Source of the DNA: Hermatobates lingyangjiaoensis
Lineage: Eukaryota > Arthropoda > Insecta > Hemiptera > Hermatobatidae
Assembly (NCBI GenBank): GCA_026182355.1
Contig: JAPFBL010000103.1
Coordinates: 1,054,001-1,118,000, forward strand
DNA length: 64,000 nucleotides
Direction of reading: 5' to 3'
Part shown: one piece after another, positions 1 through 9,985 of the stretch
Numbering within the stretch: the stretch's first letter is position 1
Layout of the letters: the number at the start of each line of letters is the position of its first letter
Position numbers and translations under genes: made by a program
The notes under the pieces: model-generated
The model's input: the letters and a program-made list of their open reading frames with translations, nothing else
Database searches by the model: none
What the model was told of the DNA's origin: nothing

Positions 1-386
1 AAATGGGAAAGTTGTCTTAAGTATTAAATGTAGAAAGTGGTCAGATAAACTATGTAAGAGATCCACGGGCTATTGGAGCAAAAGCCATGCTCTCTTGTAG
101 AAAGTTATTTCGTATAAGGAAATTTTCACTTTGGCTTTTCATAATGTTATTACTGGTGTAGTTATACTAATGATTGTATATCCATTAATTGTGTGACATA
201 CAAAAAAGGTTTACCTATTGATAAGTGGATGAATCACTATCTGTAGTACCTCAGGAATGAAAGACTAATAAACATCTCCCATTTAGACGATTATATTATG
301 CTTAAATGAGACATTATATATTATATACCCAAGAAGTTTGATATTAAGTTTACTTATAGTAAAGTTGAGTACGGGCCACTCCAGAT
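1..386 (+). repeat. Dispersed repeat DR-A, left inverted arm
   Basis: This segment matches 60181-60600 in the same orientation, and 606-985 as its reverse complement, over nearly its whole length. Shared landmarks are a TAAACTATGTAAGAGATCCA block near the start, GATAAGTGGATGAAT in the middle, ACATCTCCCATTTAGAC, and an end made of the palindrome TTTACTTATAGTAAA followed by a CCACTCCAGATTTTT block. It has no convincing ORF and many indels between copies. It is probably a non-autonomous transposable element or a fragment of a larger one; the class cannot be assigned from sequence alone. Confidence 0.7.
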
Positions 387-605
387 TTTTTTTAATTTTT
401 GATATTGAAATTGTTATCATCTTATCAATTGCTGTTATTATTGAAAAAACAGGATATTGTAGGCAGCTACCTAAAATATTCAAAAGGAAACCTTATTTTA
501 ACATCTTCAAGGGTACACTTCAAACTTAATTATTTAAATACACTTAAATTTAAGGTAAAATGAGAATCAAAAAAAGTAAATACCAAAATGTTAACATTAT
601 TTAAA

Positions 606-985
606 TAAAAATTCTGGAGTGGCCTACACTCAACTATGCTGTAAGTAAACATAATATCATTATTCTTGGGTACATAATACATAATGTTCTTTTTAGGTAC
701 CATATAAATGTCTAAATGGGAGATGTTTATTAGTATAGATAATGATTGATCCACTTATCAATCCATACAATTATTGTTGTATATCACACCTCTGATGCAT
801 ATAATATCATTGGTATAATTACAGTAGTAATAACATTTTTGAAAAGCGAAAGTGTAGATTTCGTAGTATTACGATATAACTCTTACAGGAGAACATTACT
901 TTTGTTCCAATAACCAGTTGATCACTTACATAGCTTATCTGACCTCCTACTACATTGAAGATTTAAAACAAAGTTTCCCATTTTA
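606..985 (-). repeat. Dispersed repeat DR-A, right inverted arm
   Basis: This is the reverse complement of 1-386, with a spacer of about 220 bp between the two, so the left edge of the window holds a large imperfect inverted repeat. It starts with the CTGGAGTGGCCTACACTC head and the TTTACT-AGTAAA-type palindrome and ends near a TTTCCCATTTTACATG block. Arm similarity looks like about 75-80% by eye, so this is an old pair and not a recent fold-back. Confidence 0.65.
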
Positions 986-1335
986 CATGAAAATATTTTA
1001 TGCATTTTAAAAACATTACAAAATTTTTTTCTGAAATGTCAAAAACATGTAAGAAAAAAGGTCGTTTTCAGATAATTTTTAATTTAAGATGTAGGATAAT
1101 TTTATTATTTTTAAAATTTTTTAAAAAATCTCTTACAGAAGAACTTGGATTTTGTTCCAATAGCCAGTGGATGTCTTACATACCTGACCACCATCTAGAA
1201 TAAATATTTAAGACAAATTTTCCCATTTAGCACTTGAAAATATTCATATTTTATTTGAAAAATATCCGAAAGATCTAAGAAAAAATGTCGTTTTAAGATA
1301 ATTTTTAGTTTTTAGATCGAGGACAATTACATTAA
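870..1335. repeat. 250-bp tandem duplication of the DR-A end
   Basis: Two adjacent diverged copies begin at about 881 and 1131 (TCTTACAGRAGAAC) and run through TTTGTTCCAATARCCAG, TTCCCATTTWRCA and a GTCGTTTTMAGATAATTTTT block. The second copy is a partial duplicate of the outer end of the DR-A arm at 606-985. Confidence 0.6.
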
Positions 1336-1504
1336 TTTTTCTTCAATGAATGTTTTCAATTTTGAATTATGTTTTATATGTTTGATCTTTTATATAATTA
1401 TTATTCTGGGAGTTTCATGACTTCCTAATATTTAATAAAAACCACTTTTCTTTCTATTTGTCAAAAATCATATATACCAATTCACTCCGAGGGAGTGTTA
1501 TGTT

Positions 1505-2500
1505 TTTCCTGCGTTTTGTACTCTGTTATAAGCTTGCTGTGAATGTATACAAAGAAAAAATACATTAGTCACTAGCCTGTTTTATACTCAAATCAAAGTC
1601 GATGCAGGCTATTGTGTATAGTTTAAAACTTTTATACCAGGAAGCTTGAAATTTGTAAAAATAATAGATGTGAACTATTAGATTAGAATAGTGAAAAACT
1701 AACACATGAATATTACCCAATATTAATATAATTTATAAACTCAAAAGAAATTATACCTGGTATTAACTTTAGTTGAAGGAATGAATAGATGAATATTCAT
1801 CTATATATGAATCAATCATATATGTATTGATTAGATCATTTTGTGAGACAATTCCATCATACTATGGAGAGTAACTGAAATTTGTGTTCATTGGCAGTGA
1901 TTTTTTACATGTAAAAATATTATTCTTCTTATACATCATAAAAGTCAATAAATTATTTAAATTTTTCCATTATTAACATTCACTTTTACTTCAGTTGATA
2001 CACTCAAAAAATTGTTATGTAAACATTGTAAAAAAATATCAATAAATTCGACAAGTATAGCAAGTGTGTCGATGTAAACATTGTAAAAAAATATCAATAA
2101 ATTCGACAAGTATAGCAAGTGTGTCGATGTAAACATTGTAAAAAAATATCAATAAATTTGACAAGTATAGCAAGTGTGTCGATGTAAACATTGTAAAAAA
2201 AATATCAATAAATTTGACAAGTATAGCAAGTGTGTCGATGTAAACATTGTAAAAAAATATCAATAAATTCGACAAGTATAGCAAGTGTGTCGATGTAAAC
2301 ATTGTAAAAAAATATCAATAAATTCGACAAGTATAGCAAGTGTGTCGATGTAAACATTGTAAAAAAATATCAATAAATTCTACAAGTATAGCAGGTGATT
2401 CGTAAGTCTAGGATAAACAATCAGTTTTTATAGCCTTATTGATGTTTGTTGTAATTGAAATTAGATGATTTTTGTATAAATTGTTAATTTTTTGTTGAAT
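1505..2500 (+). repeat. Dispersed repeat DR-B, copy 1, containing a tandem expansion
   Basis: This stretch is colinear with 27565-28235: shared blocks include TGAATGTATA followed by AGAAAAAATA, CTCAAATCAAAG, ATGAACTATTA-type runs, GTATAGCAGGTGAT and AACARWCAGTTTTTATAGC. The other copy lacks the long array at 2019-2397, which explains most of the length difference. No ORF is credible. It is a dispersed repeat of unknown class. Confidence 0.65.
2019..2397 (+). repeat. 55-bp tandem array, about 7 units
   Basis: Units start with GTAAACATTGTA at 2019, 2074, 2129, 2184, 2240, 2295 and 2350. The period is 55 bp, except that the unit at 2184 is 56 bp because of one extra A. Units contain AATATCAATAAATTYGACAA and AAGTGTGTCGAT; units 3 and 4 carry TTTG instead of TTCG, and the last unit reads TTCTACAAG. 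Copies are otherwise nearly identical, so the expansion is recent. The 87-codon reading frame on the minus strand is a by-product of the repeat. Confidence 0.92.
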
Positions 2501-3745
2501 TTAAATTTTTACTCACAAAATTGAGAAAGAAATATTAATAAAAAACTAATCACCCTGACACAACCCTATCCTAGTATATTTCGAAACTCCATACAGACTA
2601 ATCAAAAACAGTAGAAGTCACCAATGTACATAGAAAGGGTTATTAGAGCAACTTAGTAAGATATTTAAAGGTACAAACACAAATTTTTTTTATAAGATAA
2701 AGTTTAAATTTAAGTATATTTCGAAACCCAAATCATCTATTAATAAGTTGCTCAGTTGTAGTGCTATATATTCTACTCCGAGTGACAATCGCGATGCAGT
2801 TTATGTAGATCAAACAAAGCAATAGTTAAAATATAGACTGACTCTAGATAAGTATGATATTCAATCAAAAAAAAAAACTTATTTTGTGCTTTAGCTTATT
2901 ACTTAGTTATCAATAGGCATAACTTTAATCTAGGTGGCATAAATATTATAGATTATAGAAATAGGAGGCTTATAAAAGAAATGATTCATATTCAGAAAAC
3001 CAAAATTTCATGCAACAAAAAAAAACTGATACTGATAGCTTGAGTAAAATAAATAGTTTATTAATTAGTAAATCTAAAATATTTGGGTAGCTTTCAGTTT
3101 CCTTTTCGATGTTGTTTTCATGACTTTTTTTTAAAACTTTTCAGAGTTATTAAAATGTGATACCGATGTTCGTAAAACTGTCGCTAAGAGCAGCACTGTA
3201 GTTTGATTTGAAGACAATCGTCATGTAAAGTTTTTTTGTAATAGAAAAGTACCAAGGTAATATTGTATTTTCATATAAATAATGTAACTTATATATTTTT
3301 TTAATTAATTCTTTTTTTGTAATGTAATTAATTTTTGTATTGACGTAGCCCTTAAGATGTCTACAAATTTAGACGAAACATGGCTTCAAGGTGCTTTTAC
3401 TATTTTACACTGGACTAAACCTGGATAGGAAAAGAAAAATAGTGTTGAATATATGTGGTCTAAATATGAAAACATTAAATTAAAGTAAATATTAACATTT
3501 TATGTCAGTATTTTCATTCATATTTTGAAATTCCTTAATTCTATTTAATATTATATTCTGTCTTTTTGTACGTTTTGTTATAGTATGTTTCATTTATACT
3601 AATTCTTCACGCTCTAGCACTGATATGAATTTGATTGAAATTATTTACAAGAAGATTATACAAAGAATATAATAAGAAACCCATACAGACTAAAACAGAT
3701 CAATCCCCAATTCATTCAATCTTTAGAAATATATTACTTTAGATA
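2501..3745. other. AT-rich stretch, no feature recognised
   Basis: I see only short homopolymer runs, scattered stop codons in all frames and no repeat shared with the rest of the window. Confidence 0.5.
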
Positions 3746-3870
3746 GTAGGTTAGGTTGCAATGGCTGTCTCACGAGAACATTAAAGTCCTCTTCTAAGGA
3801 CAAAGTGCTCAGAATTTCTTTTTCCTCCCGCGAGCATAAACCGAGGGCCACAGTAGAACCCTACTACTGG
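3746..3870 (-). mobile_element. Reversed, diverged SINE 3' fragment
   Basis: It opens with TAGGTTAGGTTGCAATGGC, which is the reverse complement of the 3' end of the SINEs at 44899 and 53159 (CCACTGCAACCTAACC tail), followed by a TCTCACGAGAACA block resembling the SINE's internal CCC-ACAAGGGAACAC block. The rest, up to a CCGAGGGCC block, is too diverged to align by eye. It is a likely member or relative of the same SINE family in reverse orientation. Confidence 0.5.
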
Positions 3871-4985
3871 ACTACTTTGGCTTAATTGTTAGTAGCACTA
3901 CAGTATATAAACAACAATTCGCATATATACTGTAAATACTACTACATTTCATTATAAACTACATTTCTTATGTTCATTATTTTTACTAATGAATAACAAA
4001 AAAATCTGGACTGGCATACATTCAACTTTACTATAAGTACAAATAATATCAAACTCGTAAAAAAAGAACAAATTTTTGTTATATTTAATGTGATAATACA
4101 CAAATGGTAATAACTTTTGAGTAATTTGTTTATGTGTGTCTATAAAAATTTTATCAGCTACAAGAAACTTAAAATAATTGATCAATCTGACATGTTATTA
4201 AACTGGGGCCCAAATCTCATCGGATTTGTATCCACCGATGCCACACTTGCGATTGTACATCCCATCGTTGTGATAAAGTGCAACAACAGATTTGAAGTTC
4301 TTTAATGATCTCAAAAGGACATAGAGAAGTATCCCTAATTTCTATATTTTTAGGTATGATTCCACAAAAGTACTAATCCTTTTTAAGACGATTGGCTAGC
4401 ATTCAGATATAATGCCATCCAAAGTTTCTACCTCTTGTAGATGGAGAGTTTGCATTCTTTGTATGGTATGAACTAATACAGCATCCATTCATAGTAGTTG
4501 CAAAAAAAATGTAATAGATGTTTAACATATTTTTTAAAATTTTCTCTTTGAAGATGTAGTGTTCTTTCCAAATGTAATTTTCAGTTGGACTGAGCTTTTT
4601 AAACTCAAATGAACCCAGCTATTCTTGAATTCCTTTAACTGCTTTCTTCTTGACTTATTTGTCTCTGAAAAGTATTGGATCTAACCAACAAATAGGTTAA
4701 AATATTAACTTTTCATTTTATTTTTTATTTTGATATTACATTCCCTATTTTTAAATATCAAAATTTGTATATTATTTATTTATATCAAAAGTATATTGCA
4801 TACTGTATCAACAATAGGGTCAACAATTTCAATTATAGGAACAATTATATTTATTTTTATTATATGAGAAAGAATAGTAGCAAAACAAGAAATATTTTTT
4901 TCAGAAAAAATATGTTTAAGAATTTAATGATTACAAAAATATCCGCCAAAACATTCATTTAATGAATAACCTATAACAAATAAAT
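3871..4985. other. AT-rich stretch with one DR-A head fragment
   Basis: At 4005-4050 there is a copy of the DR-A head (CTGGACTGGCATACATTCAA followed by TTTACTATAAGT), oriented like 606-985. A short region of more balanced composition at 4200-4300 carries an open frame of about 60 codons with no recognisable product. Nothing else stands out before the mitochondrial insertion begins. Confidence 0.5.
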
Positions 4986-5050
4986 TCTGACATGGCAGAT
5001 TAGTGCAATAAATTTAAGATTTATATATAAAGGAAAACCTTTTATTAGAA
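4986..5050 (+). pseudogene. trnL2: Nuclear copy of mitochondrial tRNA-Leu(UUR)
   Basis: The sequence has the arthropod mitochondrial trnL(UUR) pattern: a TCTGACATGGCAGATTAGTG 5' half, an anticodon loop TTTAAGA with anticodon TAA at 5015-5017, and a TTTATTAGAA 3' end. It lies 8 bp before the cox2 start codon. In insects and crustaceans this tRNA sits between cox1 and cox2, whereas in chelicerates and myriapods it sits near nad1. No cox1 sequence is seen upstream, so the left border of the insertion is close to 4985. Confidence 0.85.
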
Positions 5051-5058
5051 ATAAGAAA

Positions 5059-5726
5059 ATGACCTCCAATTAACTTTCAAGACGCAAATTCACTTTTAAC
5101 AGAACAATTATTATCCTTTCATGACAACCCAATAATTATTTCAGTAATTATTACAGCAGTTGTAAGTGATTAATATTAAAAATAATAATAAACAAAAAAA
5201 TTAATCGATTTAATTTAGATAATCAAACTAAGGAAACAATGTGAACAATTATTCCAGCAGTCATTTTAATTATGATTGCTGTACCATCACTGTAAATTTT
5301 ATATATAATAGACGAAAATAAATATCCTATAATAATTATTAAAACAATTGGACACCAATGATATTGAAGATGAATGTTCAAACTTTAAAGATATTGAATT
5401 TGAATCATATATAAAGCCCACAAATGACCTTCAACTAAATGAATTTCGTTTAATTGAAAGAGAAAACCACACAATAATACCAATTAATACACAAATTCTA
5501 ATTTTAGTGATAACACCAGACGTATTAGACCCATGAACAATCCCTTCACTCGGAGTAAAAATTGATGCAACACACAGACGACTAAATCAAGGATTAATCT
5601 TTATTAATCGACCAGGTATAATATATGGAACAAGTTCAGTAATTTGTGGAGCAAATCACAATTTTATTCCTATTTCTATAGACGCTATAAATACATACGA
5701 CTTCATTAATTGAATAATAAATTATT
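5059..5726 (+). pseudogene. cox2: Nuclear copy of mitochondrial cox2 (numt), frameshifted
   Basis: This is cytochrome c oxidase subunit II, the respiratory subunit carrying the CuA site, in a non-functional nuclear copy. Read with the invertebrate mitochondrial code (TGA as Trp, AGA as Ser) it gives TEQLLSFHDNP, NRFNLDNQT, MWTIIPAVILIMIAVPSL, a KTIGHQW motif, KPTNDLQLNEFRLIE, then a [17 protein letters not shown] block and [15 protein letters not shown]. Some CuA-region residues are retained, such as Cys and His in CGANHNF. Breaks include a missing base near 5078 (TTTC where two codons for Phe-Gln are expected) and a 2-base loss just after the GHQWYWS segment near 5370. The standard-code frame 5348-5536 is only a fragment of this. 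Length is close to a full gene. Confidence 0.92.
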
Positions 5727-5855
5727 CATTAAGTGGCTGAAAGTTAAGTAGGTGTTATGGCCGGAAGGCTAGGGAGCACAGCGATCAAAACAAGCTGAAA
5801 GTTAAGAAATGGTCTCCTAAACCAAGAAGTGGTAAATAACGAATATTCTTAATGA
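5727..5855 (+). pseudogene. trnK: Nuclear copy of mitochondrial tRNA-Lys, split by 58 bp
   Basis: The acceptor stem is perfect: CATTAAG at 5727-5733 pairs with CTTAATG at 5848-5854. The body is interrupted by 58 bp (5749-5806) bounded by a direct repeat GCTGAAAGTTAAG at 5736-5748 and 5794-5806. The insert is visibly richer in G and C than the surrounding mitochondrial DNA. The anticodon loop reads CTCCTAA where CTCTTAA (anticodon CTT) or CTTTTAA is expected. Both changes make it non-functional. Confidence 0.8.
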
Positions 5856-5920
5856 AAAAGTTATTTTAAAAAAAAACAATAATTTGTCAAATTATAAATA
5901 TTAATTTAATGATACTTTTT
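5855..5920 (+). pseudogene. trnD: Nuclear copy of mitochondrial tRNA-Asp
   Basis: An AT-rich tRNA-like sequence lies in the expected place between trnK and atp8, with anticodon GTC at 5886-5888 and AAAAAG/CTTTTT acceptor strands. It matches the usual arthropod order. Confidence 0.7.
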
Positions 5921-5921
5921 A

Positions 5922-6095
5922 ATTCCACAAATATCTCCAATATCATGAACTGCATTATTTACTTTATTCATTATATCATTAATATTAATAAACTGTATAA
6001 TTTATTTTAATAAAAAAATTCAAATAAAAATAATAAAAAAAACCATTAAACTGAGAATAAAACAAATAAATTTTCTTTTCATTATGTAAAATAAA
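5922..6095 (+). pseudogene. atp8: Nuclear copy of mitochondrial atp8 and start of atp6
   Basis: From 5922 the mitochondrial code gives IPQISPMSWTALFTLFIISL, then a short Lys/Asn-rich tail, the typical layout of ATP synthase subunit 8 (small membrane anchor with a PQ.SP.SW start). Its 3' end near 6079 runs into AAAACAAATAAATTTTC, which resembles the overlapping start of atp6, and mitochondrial similarity stops at about 6095. The whole insertion is therefore about 1.1 kb. Confidence 0.75.
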
Positions 6096-6119
6096 GAGAA
6101 AATTAATCGTTTTTTATAT

Positions 6120-6860
6120 AAACCTCTAAAGGAGAAATGTTTATTAGTCTTTCATTATTTGACTAATATAAAAAGTGATTGCTTCAGTTATACACGCTTG
6201 TTTTTTATATCATACATATTATTTATATGGTATTAGTTTTTTCCACATATTCTGCGGCTATAGTTGTCTTAGCCAGTGCATCTATTAAATGGCTCTTCCA
6301 ATTTAATCTTTTATCTAAAGAACCTGCAAGAGTATGGCTGTAACTTTGATAGTTTTCGGTTAATCTTTTTTCTCCTTCACGCAGGTGAACTTATATCAAG
6401 ACATTTCTGTCAAACTATTATTTTTACGTAAGCTACTAATATTTCTTTCTATTAATTTTCTTTTGACATTTTATCTTCTATAGAGTCCTTTCCATATTGT
6501 AAAATTATTAATTTCTACAAAATTAATAATTTCTAATATAAATGTCTAAACGAGAGATACATTTTAGTCTTTAAATATTTGAGATAGTAGAGGTAGTGAT
6601 TGATCCAGTTATTTCTTTTAGGAGTATACCCCATACCCATTTAACTCTCCTTTATTCATCTTTCAACAATTTGTGGAGCAAGCTGCATCATCAGAAAAAT
6701 TGTTCAATCAAGCATTACTCTTCTTTTAATAAAAGGTCTTTCACATATCCTTGTGCACTGTAGCAATCATTATATAAAATATTCAGTATGTGATCAACAA
6801 CGAATCATTAGATTATCTAGAAGGCAATGGGGTTCAGAAACACAGCAAGATCTATGACCT
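6120..6860 (-). repeat. Several DR-A-related fragments next to the numt
   Basis: At 6120-6190 and 6535-6610 there are copies of the DR-A block AAATGTCTAAATGGGAGATG followed by TTATTAGTCTTT and GTGATTGATCCA, oriented like 606-985. At 6640-6860 a further segment (CTCCTTTATTCATCTTTCAA, CAATTTGTGGAGC, TTCTTTTAATAAAAGG) is similar to 60895-61090. These fragments abut the right border of the mitochondrial insertion. Confidence 0.55.
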
Positions 6861-7595
6861 ACCAATGGGGCATAATTCAATAGTTACAAACTAGTCATAT
6901 TATCGGATTTATAGTAATTATTATAATTATTCTTTTCGAAAATCACCCCTAAACCATATCGATTCATAACCTATCATCAATTAATATCAGTTATACTCTT
7001 TAACGAAGTCCCATTCAATAGAAAGTCAGATTAAATATTCTACACTTCAGAAATGACAGAATATACCAAGTATTTAAATCAATTTAATTAATATTATTTC
7101 TATCTAGCCTAGACCGGACAATAAAAATTTCATGAACATTATGTTATTGTAAAAGCCAATCTAACAGTAAAATGAAAACAGTAAATTTCTACCCGTAGTT
7201 ACAAGTTATTTTCATTTCATGAAAGTCTGAGGTTAATAAACTAAGCAGTTTATCAGATGTACATATTGTTTAAAAACTATAGTATTACTAATTAACAAAT
7301 AAAAGGGTTAACATTTTAAGTTATTTAAACAAATACATAACCAGTCATATAATTTAATTTAGAATATATTATAAAAAAATTAAATCAGATGATTAATTAT
7401 TTATAATATTTACTGTTCATTTATTATGTCTATAAGCTCTCTGAAATGATAACTAAATCAAAGGGGCAATATAAATATCTAGTCAAACTTTACATCATCC
7501 ATTGATATTCAATTAGATGACATCCCTAGTTTCTTTCTCTATGTTTATTGATATGATTCACAATAAACTTCAATTAATGCTACTTAGCCATAGCT
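6861..7595. other. No clear feature
   Basis: The sequence is AT-rich. A stretch at 6890-6990 looks faintly mitochondrial in codon flavour but cannot be assigned to any gene. Confidence 0.4.
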
Positions 7596-8645
7596 ACTAA
7601 GGCAATTATCCTCCCTGGCTCTTTCCAAAGGCGAATATAAATTTAGATCTAGGAAGATATCCAAAATTTGACACTTCACCGCATATTTATAAAGATCTGT
7701 TCAAAGCGTTGCTAAATGAATATAGAGAACATAAACACATATATACAGATGGATCTCGCACCCCAGCTGGAGTGGGCTGTGCGATATATGTAGATAACTC
7801 ACAGAGGTCATGGGTCCTACCTCCTGCAACCAGTGTTTATACAGCCGAACTAATAGCCTTATACAAAGCAATCAATTATTGCCATACAGAATCAGACTTA
7901 AAGTATTTGATTCTTTCAGATTCCAGGTCGGCATTGACAGCTCTAGAAGAACAAAATTTGAAAGATCCTATAATTATTAAGATATTTGAATGCCTCCATG
8001 ACCTAAATATTAGGAAAAAGCAGGTGTCATTTGCCTGGATACCAAGCCATATTGGTATCGAAGGAAATGAAAAAGCAGATAAAGCAGCAAAAGAAGCAAC
8101 TAACAGAGAAACTAGAAATACGAGTATAATAGCTGTGAGGCCGAGTGACATCAGGAAAAACATTATAAAAACAATATGGACAGGATGGAAAACCGAATGG
8201 AATAAAGAAACCACCCAACTTCGGAAAATAATGGGACCCATTGGGACAACATTGAACACTGGATCAGGAAATCGGGAAACGAATGTGATATTAAACCGCC
8301 TACGTATAGGTCACACATGAGTTACACATAGTTACCTGTTATCAAAAGAGCAAAGACCCTCTTGTCCAAAATGTAAGGAAATATTGACGGTGGCTCACTT
8401 AATTGAAGAATGTCCACAATTAGAACAAGAAAGGATGTCTGCAGCCATACCATCAAAATTAATAATAGCACTAGCCCCTGATAATAAATATTCCAACGAA
8501 GTGACAACATTCCTGAAGGAAATAAATTTATATAATAAAATATGAGGAACTAAAGAACTGAACAAAATGAGACAGTGCTAATGTCCAAGTAGACGATGCA
8601 CTTATCAACCTAAATAAAAAAAAAAAAAAAAAACTAAGGCAATTA
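7596..8645 (+). mobile_element. 5'-truncated non-LTR retrotransposon with 13-bp TSD and poly-A
   Basis: ACTAAGGCAATTA occurs at 7596-7608 and again at 8633-8645, directly after a poly-A run (8616-8632). The element itself spans 7609-8632. It holds only the 3' end of the coding region (RNase H and a zinc-knuckle-like motif) and a short 3' UTR. Poly-A tail, target-site duplication and 5' truncation are the hallmarks of LINE-type target-primed insertion. The intact duplication argues for a fairly recent event. Confidence 0.93.
7610..8545 (+). pseudogene. RNase H and C-terminal zinc knuckle of a non-LTR retrotransposon polyprotein
   Basis: The frame is open from the element's 5' edge, reading PPWLFPKANINLDLGRYPKF, so there is no true start codon. 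Counting from the TTG codon at 7709, the RNase H catalytic acidic residues are all present: Asp14 (IYTDGS), Glu47 (YTAELIAL), Asp71 (SDSRSAL) and Asp124 (GNEKADKAAKE), with His114 in WIPSHIG. A single TGA at 8318-8320 interrupts a RLRIGHT-(R)-THSYLL motif where Arg is expected, consistent with CGA to TGA. Beyond it the same frame continues to 8545 with C-x2-C-x7-H-x4-C (CPKCKEILTVAHLIEEC). RNase H removes the RNA strand during reverse transcription. The arrangement fits the Jockey/I group of arthropod LINEs; the exact clade is unsure. Confidence 0.88.
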
Positions 8646-9164
8646 ATTGTTTAATCATAGTATTTACTTGCCCTTTTTTATAATTAATCCTAGTTGTAAA
8701 ACATGATACTTTCAAAAAATTCACATAAGGAGGAGCTATCATCATATTGAACCAGTGGCATAGCAACCATTTTGCTGCACGATGCAGTCCTAAGATTTGC
8801 ACCGCTGTCCCTTGATAATCCGTTAACTTTAAAAATTCCTGAAAGTTCTGAAAATATTTATTTTCATGGAATAGGCATTCACCGATCTAATTTTAGGTTA
8901 CTGTTACTAGTCTCTGACTTTCATCTTATTACAGTAATCGTATACATATACAGGCAGACATCCCTGTCACATTTTAATTATAATTAGCAAAATTAATGTA
9001 AGAATATTAAAATAAATCAATTATTTAAATCGATTAGTTAGTATTAATCACTATTAGTTTGTTTACAGTAATGTATGTATACCACACAATTTTTTTTAAT
9101 ATTAATACAAGCTGTCAGCGGGTTTTTAAGTAGACCATAACTATAATATGAATAATATTCCAAG

Positions 9165-9310
9165 AGAAAAATATCTGGAGTGGCCTACACTCGCCTTTAC
9201 TATAAGTAAATTAGTATGAAACTTCTTGGGTATATAATATAAAAAATCTCATTTAAGCAAAATATAAACGTCTCAATGGGAGATTATATATTAGTTTATT
9301 GGTCTTTCAT
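9165..9310 (-). repeat. DR-A fragment
   Basis: It contains CTGGAGTGGCCTACACTCGC, TTTACTATAAGTAAA, CTTCTTGGGTATATAATAT and CATTCCTGAGGTGG, matching the inner half of the arm at 606-985. It passes directly into DR-C at about 9312. Confidence 0.65.
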
Positions 9311-9985
9311 TCCTGAGGTGGAATTTTCGGTCAAATTTTCATGATTTTTAATAAGCTGTTAGCGTCAAAAAAACATTTTCTGAAAACAGAAATCGTACTG
9401 TAAACTCCCCTTTGAAGAATGTAATTTCAAAAAAAATTACTCATCTCATTTTCCACATAATGTTCTATTTTTAGCCATAGTTTCATTTTGATCCATCAAA
9501 CGGTATGGCTTTGTATGGCTCACAAGCTTTGAGATTGAATTATAAGTCCAAATTTTTATATTTTGTTGAAAAAAAAATATTTCCTGTTGTTTTAAAAATC
9601 TGAATATATTTTTCGTTTATTGCATTTGTAACCCCAAAGATCATGCCAAAAATTTTAAAACTGTAGAATTAGCAGTAAAAACCGGTTTATGTAAAAAAAA
9701 AGTGACTTTCCCATGATGCATAATTCTTCCCAAACAATAAGGATCATATACATTGTGAGGCCCATTTTTGTGTAACATATCAAATTGATCCATCAAAGAT
9801 TCTGGACTCTAGCATGGTAACTTACTCACCCACCCACCTACAGACATCATCGAGAAAACATCATAAAACGACTTCTGGGACGTCAAAACATATAAATCCG
9901 TCACAATCTCGAGATCGAATTTTTTCACTATCACTATACCTACTTTGCATAATGCAAGTTTCGTAAAACTGGTTTAAATGATAAA
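9311..9985 (+). repeat. Dispersed repeat DR-C, copy 1
   Basis: It is colinear with 28240-28915 over about 670 bp. Shared blocks include TCTGAAAACAGAAATCGTAC, CATTTTCCACATAATGTTCT, CATTTTGATCCRTC, AACGGTATGGCTT, GTGACTTTCCC, GGCCCATTTTTGTGTAA, ACTCACCCACCCACC, ACAGACATCATCGA and GAGATCGAATTTTTTCAC. Partial copies occur at 22200-22395 and 51790-52015. No ORF is preserved. It is probably part of an old, moderately repetitive transposable element. Confidence 0.7.

Noticed and set aside
2039..2302. 87-codon minus-strand ORF
   Set aside because: It is created by the 55-bp tandem repeat.
6780..7060. Second mitochondrial fragment
   Set aside because: Codon flavour is suggestive, but no mitochondrial gene could be recognised and part of it aligns with the dispersed repeat at 60895-61090.
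7876..8259. 127-codon minus-strand ORF opposite the RNase H region
   Set aside because: It is the antisense shadow of a recognised retrotransposon ORF.
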